49,194 nucleotides of DNA from an uncultured Ruminiclostridium sp. (GTDB lineage Bacteria; Bacillota; Clostridia; Oscillospirales; Ruminococcaceae). Location: contig CANQKE010000015.1 in the NCBI GenBank assembly GCA_947624435.1, forward strand, positions 1-49,194. The letters run 5' to 3'. Positions within the stretch are counted from its first letter, which is position 1. Each line of letters starts with the position of its first letter. Below the pieces are notes generated by a model. The model searched no databases. It saw only the letters and a program-made list of their open reading frames with translations, and was not told where the DNA came from. Below, one piece after another: positions 1-5,758 of this stretch. The position numbers and the translations under genes were made by a program.

Positions 1-207
1 AAGGGCATAGACAAAAAGACCGGCAAAGTCTTAGTGGAGGTATCACCCGAATATTTCCGCCCCACCGACGTGGTGACGCTGCTGGGAGATCCCGCCAAGG
101 CAAAAGCTACCCTCGGTTGGAATCCTACGAAAACTTCTTTCGAGGAGCTTGTGAGACTGATGACGGAGAATGATATTAAGGCGGTTGCTGATGGAAAGTC
201 TGTTTAA
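1..207 (+). CDS. gmd: GDP-mannose 4,6-dehydratase, C-terminal end (partial)
   Basis: Frame 1 is open from the window edge and encodes the last 68 residues of a GDP-mannose 4,6-dehydratase. The recognisable end of the family is present: VEVSPEYFRPTDV followed by LLGDPAKAKATLGWNP and an ELVRLM helix. The enzyme oxidises and dehydrates GDP-D-mannose to GDP-4-keto-6-deoxy-D-mannose in the cytoplasm. That product is the substrate of both ColD and the Fcl-type enzymes encoded just downstream, so this is the entry step of the locus. The stop at 205-207 overlaps the start of the next gene by 17 nt, which argues for translational coupling. The N-terminal catalytic domain lies outside the window. Confidence 0.93.
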   Translation, partial: KGIDKKTGKVLVEVSPEYFRPTDVVTLLGDPAKAKATLGWNPTKTSFEELVRLMTENDIKAVADGKSV

Positions 208-574
208 GATATTAAAGCCTGTTTTCACAAATTCCGACGAACGCGGAAGTATGGTTCAGTTGTTCCAGGAAAATTGCAATCAAGCCAATGTTCTGCGCTG
301 TAAAAAAGGCGCACTGCGCGGTAACCACTATCATAAACTCAACACGGAATCCTTTTATGTCGTTGAGGGAGAGGTGGAGGTAACGCTAAAAACCCTGGAG
401 CAAAAACCTGTTGTGGAAACAAAGACATTTTCAAAGGGCGATTTTTTCGCAATACCGCCTAATATCAATCATGAATTATTATTCAAGGAGGATACCATAA
501 TGACGGCTTTTTACGATAAAGGCGTAATATTGCCTGACAAGACAACTGATATATATATATATATATATATATAA
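191..574 (+). CDS. Cupin-fold sugar-nucleotide/polysaccharide biosynthesis protein
   Basis: A 127-residue cupin of the type found as the C-terminal domain of CapF and in WxcM/FdtA-like sugar isomerases. The cupin motif GNHYHKLNTESFYVVEGEV supplies metal or substrate residues, and FAIPPNINHEL forms the second motif. I chose ATG 191 because AAGGCGG (178-184) lies just ahead of it; an upstream in-frame start at 170 lacks a good site. It overlaps gmd by 17 nt. A role in isomerising or epimerising a GDP-keto-sugar is inferred from fold and context. The conserved domain ends near residue 117, and the last codons are an (AT) repeat encoding alternating Ile-Tyr before the stop. One AT unit more or fewer extends the protein to 146 residues, ending at the colD start codon. 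Confidence 0.8.
   Translation: MESLFKILKPVFTNSDERGSMVQLFQENCNQANVLRCKKGALRGNHYHKLNTESFYVVEGEVEVTLKTLEQKPVVETKTFSKGDFFAIPPNINHELLFKEDTIMTAFYDKGVILPDKTTDIYIYIYI
549..573 (+). repeat. (AT)12 dinucleotide tract at the 3' end of the cupin gene
   Basis: Twelve AT units plus one A. The tract ends inside the stop codon of the cupin gene. A gain or loss of one unit is a frameshift. With 12 units translation stops at 572-574. With 13 units the frame runs to TAA at 627-629, directly before the colD ATG at 630. With 11 units it runs to TGA at 631-633, which overlaps that ATG. Such tracts are classical slippage sites; variability here is inferred, not observed. Confidence 0.95.
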
Positions 575-576
575 GA

Positions 577-629
577 TTAACAAGTATTGCGTTTTCTTTC
601 CCTTTTTTCACGGAAAGGAGGCGCGTTAA
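577..629 (+). promoter_or_regulatory. Hairpin that buries the colD ribosome-binding site
   Basis: Bases 589-601 pair with 612-624 in a continuous 13-bp stem (three G.U pairs) around a 10-nt loop. An outer TTAAC (577-581) pairs with GTTAA (625-629). The whole Shine-Dalgarno region GGAAAGGAGG (612-621) is in the 3' arm, just before ATG 630. A ribosome stopping at 574 never reaches the stem; one in either alternative cupin frame passes through it. Pairing was found by eye and folding energy was not computed. Confidence 0.65.
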
Positions 630-1790
630 ATGAAGTACAGACTTAGCGATGACACATGGGACAACAATGAATTCGATGCGATAATAAGCGTTCTGAGGTC
701 CGGACGGTTTTCAATGGGGGAACGTGTAGCGGAGTTTGAAAAGGCATTCGCGGAAAAATTCGGCGTAAAATATGCGCTTATGGTAAGCTCAGGCTCGGCG
801 GCTAATTTGCTTGCGGTCGCAGGACTGATATATTCCGGCAGACTTAAAAAGGGCGATGAAGTGATAGTTCCCGCCGTTTCCTGGAGTACTACATATTTTC
901 CGCTGTACCAGATGGGACTTAAACTCAGATTTGTAGATATCGACAAGGATACGCTTAATATAGATATCGCAAAGCTTCAAGAAGCGATAACTTCTCAGAC
1001 GCGGCTTGTTTGCCTTGTAAATCTTCTGGGCAATCCCAATGATTTCGATGCGGTGAAGAAGATATGTGACGACAAAAACATCATCATAATGGAAGACAAC
1101 TGCGAGTCGCTCGGCGCGGAATATCACGGCAGGAAAGCCGGAACGTTCGGCTTGGTTGGGACTTATTCAACTTTTTATTCGCATCACCTTTGCACGATGG
1201 AGGGCGGAGTTGTCGTTACCGACGACGAGGAGCTGTATCACTATATGCTGTGTATAAGGGCTCACGGCTGGACAAGAAATCTTCCCAAGGACAGCAAAAT
1301 TTACAGTAAAAGCGAAAACGCTTTCTATGAGAGCTTTAACTTTATTGTGCCGGGATTTAATCTGCGCCCGCTTGAAATGGAAGGCGCTGCCGGAACTCAG
1401 CAGCTTAAAAAGATGGACGGCATAATTGCACAGCGCAGAGAGAACGCCCGCTATTTCAAGGAGAAAATGCAGGATATTCCCGACGTGCGTACTCAAAAGG
1501 AAACGGAAAGCAGCTCGTGGTTCGGCTTTGCGGTCATTCTTGAAGGAAAGAATATCGGTAAGCGCGACGAGGTCGTAAAGCAGCTTGCCGAAAAGGAGAT
1601 AGAGGTGCGTCCCATCGTGGCGGGAAACTTTACCCGCAACAAGGTCATCGAATATATGGAGCATACCGTGAGCGGTGAACTTACCGCCGCGGATGATATT
1701 CACGACAACGGATTTTTCATAGGAAATCACAGTAAGAATAATTTCGCCGAGATAGATTACTTTGTGCAGGTCCTTAAATCCGTACTGTAA
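630..1790 (+). CDS. colD: GDP-4-keto-6-deoxymannose 3-dehydrase (ColD)
   Basis: A 386-residue DegT/DnrJ/EryC1/StrS-family PLP enzyme. Ordinary members carry the Schiff-base lysine in an SxxxxK...GEGG segment; here it reads STFYSHHLCTMEGG (180-193), with His185 in the lysine position. That substitution is the known hallmark of the 3-deoxygenating enzymes ColD (GDP-colitose) and the CDP-sugar E1/RfbH. The adjoining gmd points to ColD, which removes the C3 hydroxyl of GDP-4-keto-6-deoxymannose. Other family marks are SSGSAANLLA (53-62) and the acidic MEDNCESLGA segment (154-163). The start ATG 630 has AAGGAGG 8 nt upstream, but this site is inside a hairpin. The next gene follows after 16 nt with an exposed site. 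No ferredoxin-reductase partner is seen, which again favours ColD over E1. Confidence 0.9.
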   Translation: MKYRLSDDTWDNNEFDAIISVLRSGRFSMGERVAEFEKAFAEKFGVKYALMVSSGSAANLLAVAGLIYSGRLKKGDEVIVPAVSWSTTYFPLYQMGLKLRFVDIDKDTLNIDIAKLQEAITSQTRLVCLVNLLGNPNDFDAVKKICDDKNIIIMEDNCESLGAEYHGRKAGTFGLVGTYSTFYSHHLCTMEGGVVVTDDEELYHYMLCIRAHGWTRNLPKDSKIYSKSENAFYESFNFIVPGFNLRPLEMEGAAGTQQLKKMDGIIAQRRENARYFKEKMQDIPDVRTQKETESSSWFGFAVILEGKNIGKRDEVVKQLAEKEIEVRPIVAGNFTRNKVIEYMEHTVSGELTAADDIHDNGFFIGNHSKNNFAEIDYFVQVLKSVL

Positions 1791-1806
1791 AAACAAGGAG
1801 AAAAGC

Positions 1807-2808
1807 ATGGAAAAGAATGCTAAGATCTACGTTGCCGGTCATACCGGAATGGTAGGGACAGCGCTTGTGCGTAATTTGACCTCCAGAGGATACACAAATA
1901 TAATAGGCAGGACTTTTGAGGAATTAGACCTTACAAGACAGTCTGAAGTTGAAGAGTTTTTCGACCGTGAGAGGCCTGAATACGTTTTTCTGGCAGCCGC
2001 AAGGGTAGGAGGGATAGGAGCAAATATAAAATCGCCCGCTGAATTTCTTATGGATAATCTTAAAATGCAAAATAATATATTTACGGCTGCTTTAACTCAA
2101 AAAGTGAAAAAGCTGATTTTCATAGGCTCTGCCTGCGTATATCCGGAATCGGCGGAGCAGCCCATAAGTGAAGAATCTTTATTGACCGGTAAAATGGAAG
2201 AGCACCACGAAGGGTATTCTTTAGCTAAGATTTGCGGAATTAAAGCGTGCGAATATCTTCACAAGGAGTACGGCGCGGAATATATGAGTGTAATTCCTTG
2301 TAATTTGTACGGATATAACGACAACTTTGATGTTTTACGCTCACATATAATTCCCGGCATAATAAGGCGTTGTTATGAAGCAAAGATAAACGGCAACGAT
2401 AAGTTGACGGTATGGGGCAGCGGAAATGCTCGCAGGGAGTTGTTGTTTGCCGATGATTTAGCAGATGCTTGTCTGTTTTTGCTAGATAATGGTGCAGGAG
2501 GAGAATATTACAATATAGGATCCGGCAGCGATTATTCCATACTTGAGATAACACAAATGATAAGGAAAATAGTTGGCTATGACGGAGAGATAATAACCGA
2601 CAGTTCCAAACCGGAGGGTATGATGAAAAGATTGATGAACTCTTCAAAAATAAATAAGCTTGGATGGAAACCGAAAGTCGGGCTTGAAGAAGGATTAAGA
2701 CTTACATATAGGTGGTTTTTGAATAATATCGCTCCCGATATATGCGGGGGGGGGGTACAGCTTAACTGTATCGTTTGTTCTTACGCCTTTATTTGCATGG
2801 AGGCGTAA
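1807..2808 (+). CDS. fcl: GDP-fucose/colitose synthase paralogue 1 (Fcl-1)
   Basis: A 333-residue extended SDR of the GDP-4-keto-6-deoxymannose 3,5-epimerase/4-reductase (GMER, ColC) family. The Rossmann motif is GHTGMVG (11-17). The catalytic residues are Ser108, Tyr137 and Lys141 (YSLAK), and both residues used for epimerisation in the E. coli enzyme have counterparts, Cys110 and His180. It should therefore be competent for epimerisation and reduction; the product (fucose or colitose series) cannot be told from sequence. ATG 1807 has AAGGAG upstream; longer versions overlap colD without reason. The conserved core ends at YRWFLNN; beyond it a G10 tract leads into an atypical Cys-rich tail ending at 2808. 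It shares identical DNA stretches with Fcl-2 and Fcl-4. Confidence 0.88.
   Translation: MEKNAKIYVAGHTGMVGTALVRNLTSRGYTNIIGRTFEELDLTRQSEVEEFFDRERPEYVFLAAARVGGIGANIKSPAEFLMDNLKMQNNIFTAALTQKVKKLIFIGSACVYPESAEQPISEESLLTGKMEEHHEGYSLAKICGIKACEYLHKEYGAEYMSVIPCNLYGYNDNFDVLRSHIIPGIIRRCYEAKINGNDKLTVWGSGNARRELLFADDLADACLFLLDNGAGGEYYNIGSGSDYSILEITQMIRKIVGYDGEIITDSSKPEGMMKRLMNSSKINKLGWKPKVGLEEGLRLTYRWFLNNIAPDICGGGVQLNCIVCSYAFICMEA
2746..2755 (+). repeat. G10 homopolymer at the 3' end of fcl-1
   Basis: Ten consecutive G residues, about ten codons after the conserved WFLNN end of the domain. At G10 the frame ends in TAA at 2806-2808, abutting the fcl-2 ATG at 2809. At G9 it ends in TGA at 2810-2812, overlapping that ATG. 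At G11 (or G8) it stops at 2763-2765, upstream of the hairpin at 2781. Proteins would be 333, 334 and 319 residues. Confidence 0.95.
2781..2808 (+). promoter_or_regulatory. Hairpin that buries the fcl-2 ribosome-binding site
   Basis: TTACGCCT (2781-2788) is a perfect inverted repeat of AGGCGTAA (2801-2808). Two further T.G pairs (2789-2790 with 2799-2800) extend the stem to 10 bp around an 8-nt loop. The Shine-Dalgarno GGAGG (2799-2803) lies wholly in the 3' arm, and the arm ends on the base before the fcl-2 ATG. The G10 and G9 frames read through the stem; the G11 frame stops 16 nt before it. Confidence 0.7.
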
Positions 2809-3765
2809 ATGATGAACAAAAATTCAAAGATCTACGTTGCCGGTCATACCGGAATGGTAGGCTCTGCTATAGTCAGAGAGCTTAAAAGGCAGGGATATGA
2901 AAACATTGTCGGCAGAACGCACGGTGAGCTTGACCTTACGGATAAAGCGGCGACAGAGGCGTTTTTTGCCTCGGAAAAGCCGGAATATGTTTTTCTGGCA
3001 GCCGCAAGGGTAGGAGGTATCAAAGCAAACTCTACATATCCCGTTGAATTCGGGCTTACAAATATGTATATTGCCGCGAACGTTTTGCAGGCGGCGCATA
3101 ACAGCGGCGTGAAAAAGCTGCTTTATCTCGGAAGCGCCTGCTGCTATCCAAATGATGCGACTATGCCGATAAAGGAGAAAGACCTGCTTAATGGTAATCC
3201 AGAAGTTACCAACGAGGCTTACGCGCTTGCAAAGAATTTCGGGGTGCGGCTTTGCGGATATTTCAGAAAAGAATATGGCGACGATTTTATCGCGGTAACT
3301 CCCGCTAATTGCTATGGCGAGGGCGACAGCTTCGACCCTCAGAATTCACACGTTATTCCCGCTCTGATACGGAAGTATCACGAAGCAAAGCTGAATAATA
3401 CGCCGAAAATAGAGCTTTGGGGCAGCGGTAAGGCGATGAGAGAATTCATATATGTGGACGACCTTGCGAGCGGCTGCGTATATGCGATGAACAATTATTC
3501 CGATTACGAACATGTCAATGTAGGAACGGGGACGGAAATATCGATACTTGACCTTGCAAAGCTGATAAGCGAGGTCGTGGGCTATGAAGGCGAAATAGTC
3601 ACCGACCCGTCAAAACCGGACGGAAAGATGAGGAACTTTATCGATTCCTCCAAATTGCTCGGTTTAGGCTGGAAGCCTCAGTATACCATGAAAACAGGCG
3701 TTGAAAAGCTGTTTGAGTGGTATTTGGAGAATGTACATTCCTCGGAGGTTGAAAATCATGGATAA
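2809..3765 (+). CDS. fcl: GDP-fucose/colitose synthase paralogue 2 (Fcl-2)
   Basis: A 318-residue GMER/ColC-family SDR. The cofactor motif is GHTGMVG, the catalytic residues are Ser109, Tyr138 and Lys142 (YALAK), and both epimerase residues are kept as Cys111 and His181 in the NSHVIPAL segment, the closest of the four to the E. coli pattern. It should carry out 3,5-epimerisation and 4-reduction of a GDP-4-keto-6-deoxyhexose. The ATG at 2809 abuts the fcl-1 stop; a second ATG at 2812 is equally possible. Its ribosome site is in a hairpin, so expression probably depends on ribosomes arriving from fcl-1. The C-terminus is short and has no G tract. The last 8 nt overlap fcl-3. Confidence 0.88.
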   Translation: MMNKNSKIYVAGHTGMVGSAIVRELKRQGYENIVGRTHGELDLTDKAATEAFFASEKPEYVFLAAARVGGIKANSTYPVEFGLTNMYIAANVLQAAHNSGVKKLLYLGSACCYPNDATMPIKEKDLLNGNPEVTNEAYALAKNFGVRLCGYFRKEYGDDFIAVTPANCYGEGDSFDPQNSHVIPALIRKYHEAKLNNTPKIELWGSGKAMREFIYVDDLASGCVYAMNNYSDYEHVNVGTGTEISILDLAKLISEVVGYEGEIVTDPSKPDGKMRNFIDSSKLLGLGWKPQYTMKTGVEKLFEWYLENVHSSEVENHG

Positions 3766-4717
3766 AGATAAGAAAATTTATGTAGCCGGTCATGCCGGAA
3801 TGGTAGGCTCTGCCCTCATGAGAAAACTGAAAAGCATTGGCTGCAAAAATATCATAAGCAAAGACATAAACGAGCTTGACCTGACGCGTCAGTCGGATGT
3901 GGAAGAATTTTTTGAAAAGGAAAAACCCGATATAGTTTTTCTGGTGGCGGCAAATGTAGGTGGGGTTTCAGACAATCGTCAGTATCCCGCCGAGCATCTC
4001 AGAGATAACGCCTATATCGAATTGAATGTTATAAACAGCGCTTTTAATAACGGTTGTAAGCAGCTGCTATTCATTTCTTCAAATTGCATTTATCCTAAAA
4101 ACGCTCCGTTACCTCTTACAGAGGATAGTTTTATGAACGGCAAACTTGATCCGGACTGGGAGGGATACGGAATATCCAAAATCGTCGGTGCAAAGCTTTG
4201 TGAATATTACTCAAAGCAATATGGCGTTCAGTATATTTCAGCCGTTCCTTGCAATTTATACGGAATAAATGATTGTTACGACGAAAAGAAATCAAGAGTA
4301 GTTGCTGCGCTGATAAGACGCTTTCATGAAGCAAAAACAAACAATGCCAAAAGCGTTGAAATATGGGGCGACGGCACGGCTTTAAGAGAATTTTTGTTTG
4401 CCGATGATCTTGCGGATGCTTGTGTGCTTTTAATGGATAAGTATCACGAAAGTGATATCATAAACGTTTCACCCGGGATAGAACATTCAATAAAGGACAT
4501 AGCTTTTATGATACAGGAAGCGGTCGGCTATGACGGGGAAATAGTGTTCAACACCGACAAACCCGGCGGAATACATAGAAAAAATATGTCCTGTGAAAAG
4601 CTCAATAAACTCGGATGGGCAGCCAAAACCGATATGCTTACAGGCATAAATACCGCATACAAATGGTTCTGTGAAAATATCTCCTCCAATTTTGCGGGGG
4701 GGGGTAATACCCTATAA
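3758..4717 (+). CDS. fcl: GMER-family SDR paralogue 3 lacking the epimerase histidine (Fcl-3)
   Basis: A 319-residue SDR with GHAGMVG (11-17), Ser108, Cys110 and the YGISK pair Tyr137/Lys141. The histidine equivalent to E. coli His179 is replaced: the segment reads KSRVVAALIRR, with Arg180 in its place. In the E. coli enzyme that histidine is the acid used with the cysteine in C3/C5 epimerisation, so this copy may reduce without epimerising, or epimerise at one carbon only. The start ATG 3758 lies inside fcl-2 with CGGAGG about 10 nt upstream and no hairpin. After the conserved YKWFCEN end, a G9 tract leads to a stop at 4715-4717. Sequence is visibly A+T-richer than the flanking genes. Confidence 0.85.
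   Translation: MDKDKKIYVAGHAGMVGSALMRKLKSIGCKNIISKDINELDLTRQSDVEEFFEKEKPDIVFLVAANVGGVSDNRQYPAEHLRDNAYIELNVINSAFNNGCKQLLFISSNCIYPKNAPLPLTEDSFMNGKLDPDWEGYGISKIVGAKLCEYYSKQYGVQYISAVPCNLYGINDCYDEKKSRVVAALIRRFHEAKTNNAKSVEIWGDGTALREFLFADDLADACVLLMDKYHESDIINVSPGIEHSIKDIAFMIQEAVGYDGEIVFNTDKPGGIHRKNMSCEKLNKLGWAAKTDMLTGINTAYKWFCENISSNFAGGGNTL
4696..4704 (+). repeat. G9 homopolymer at the 3' end of fcl-3
   Basis: Nine consecutive G residues after the conserved end of the domain. At G9 translation stops at 4715-4717 and at G10 at 4705-4707, both upstream of the hairpin that begins at 4728. At G8 (or G11) the frame stays open to TAA at 4788-4790, passing through the hairpin and overlapping the fcl-4 ATG (4783) by 8 nt. 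Proteins would be 319, 316 and 343 residues. Confidence 0.95.
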
Positions 4718-4727
4718 CATTATTTAC

Positions 4728-4782
4728 TATTGCATATACCTTGTTACAAATATTAAATTTAGATTTAACGAGGTGTGCAATA
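4728..4782 (+). promoter_or_regulatory. Hairpin that buries the fcl-4 ribosome-binding site
   Basis: TATTGCA (4728-4734) pairs with TGCAATA (4776-4782), and ACCTTGTTA (4738-4746) pairs with TAACGAGGT (4766-4774, one G.U). The two helices (16 bp in all) are separated by a small internal loop, with a 19-nt apical loop. The Shine-Dalgarno GAGGTG (4770-4775) is inside, and the 3' arm ends on the base before ATG 4783. This 65-nt gap between fcl-3 and fcl-4 holds nothing else. Confidence 0.7.
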
Positions 4783-5742
4783 ATGAATAAATTTGATAAA
4801 AATGCAAAGATTTATATTTCCGGTCATGCCGGAATGGTCGGGTCTGCGCTAGTTCGAGGATTAAAGGCAAAAGGGTATAATAACCTTATCGGCAAAACAA
4901 TAGAAGAGCTTGACCTTACCAGACAATACGACGTTGAGAAATTTTTTGAAGCAGAAAAGCCGGACTATGTTTTTCTTGCTGCCGCTAAGGTTGGTGGGAT
5001 AGGTGCGACGGTAAAATATCCGGTCGAGTTTCTCATGGATAATCTCGCAATTCAGAGTAATGTTTTGACCTGTTCGTTTAAGTACGGTGTTAAAAAATTA
5101 ATTTTTATAAGTTCTGCTTGCGTTTATCCGCGTGAGGCAAAGCAGCCTATTTCGGAGGAATCGCTGCTTACGGGTATGCTGGAGCCGACTAACGAAGGCT
5201 ATGCTTTGGCGAAGATAGCGGGTCTTAAAGCATGTGAATACTACCGCCGTGAATATGGACTGAGTTATTTCAGTGCAATACCTTGTAATTTGTACGGATA
5301 TAACGACAGCTTTAATGTAAATCGTTCAAATCTTATTCCCGCGATGATAAGAAAATTTCATTCCGCTAAGGTCAACGGATTGAAGAATGTCGTTGTATGG
5401 GGGACGGGAAGAGCATACAGAGAGCTGCTGTTTGCCGATGATATGGCCGACGCGTGTATATATCTTATGGAAAATTATTCCGGCGATGGATTTGTCAATA
5501 TAGGATATGGCAAAGATTTTACTATATTGCAGATAGCTGAGATGGTCAAAAAGGTCGTCGGTTATGAAGGTGAGATCGTTACCGACCCGACCAAACCTGA
5601 GGGAATGTTCAGAAAAATCGTTGATTCCTCCAAGATAACTAATCTTGGCTGGAAGCCGAAAACCAACATTGAGGACGGATTGAAACTGACCTACAAATGG
5701 TTTTTGGAAAACGTCAAGGACAAGGACGAGCTTGTCACCTAA
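4783..5742 (+). CDS. fcl: GMER-family SDR paralogue 4 lacking the epimerase histidine (Fcl-4)
   Basis: A 319-residue SDR with GHAGMVG (14-20), Ser111, Cys113 and Tyr140/Lys144 (YALAK). As in Fcl-3 the epimerase histidine is missing; here the segment reads NRSNLIPAM, with Asn183 in that position. It is otherwise very close to Fcl-1, sharing a 28-nt identical DNA stretch (5281-5308 with 2296-2323). I chose ATG 4783, with GAGGTG 8 nt upstream; a TTG at 4741 in frame would put the hairpin inside the gene and has no ribosome site. It has a normal C-terminus, WFLENVKDKDELVT, and no tract. A role as 4-ketoreductase giving a different stereoisomer from Fcl-1/2 is inference. Confidence 0.86.
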   Translation: MNKFDKNAKIYISGHAGMVGSALVRGLKAKGYNNLIGKTIEELDLTRQYDVEKFFEAEKPDYVFLAAAKVGGIGATVKYPVEFLMDNLAIQSNVLTCSFKYGVKKLIFISSACVYPREAKQPISEESLLTGMLEPTNEGYALAKIAGLKACEYYRREYGLSYFSAIPCNLYGYNDSFNVNRSNLIPAMIRKFHSAKVNGLKNVVVWGTGRAYRELLFADDMADACIYLMENYSGDGFVNIGYGKDFTILQIAEMVKKVVGYEGEIVTDPTKPEGMFRKIVDSSKITNLGWKPKTNIEDGLKLTYKWFLENVKDKDELVT

Positions 5743-5758
5743 AGAAAAGGAAGAAAAA

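Noticed and set aside
2746-4704. The G10 and G9 runs as sequencing errors
   Set aside because: Homopolymer error is possible and should be checked in reads. However, both tracts lie at the same place relative to the domain end, and each is followed by the same kind of hairpin, which errors would not explain.
2746-4717. fcl-1 and fcl-3 as pseudogenes broken by frameshift
   Set aside because: The conserved domain is complete before the tract in both, so any frame leaves the enzyme intact and only the tail changes.
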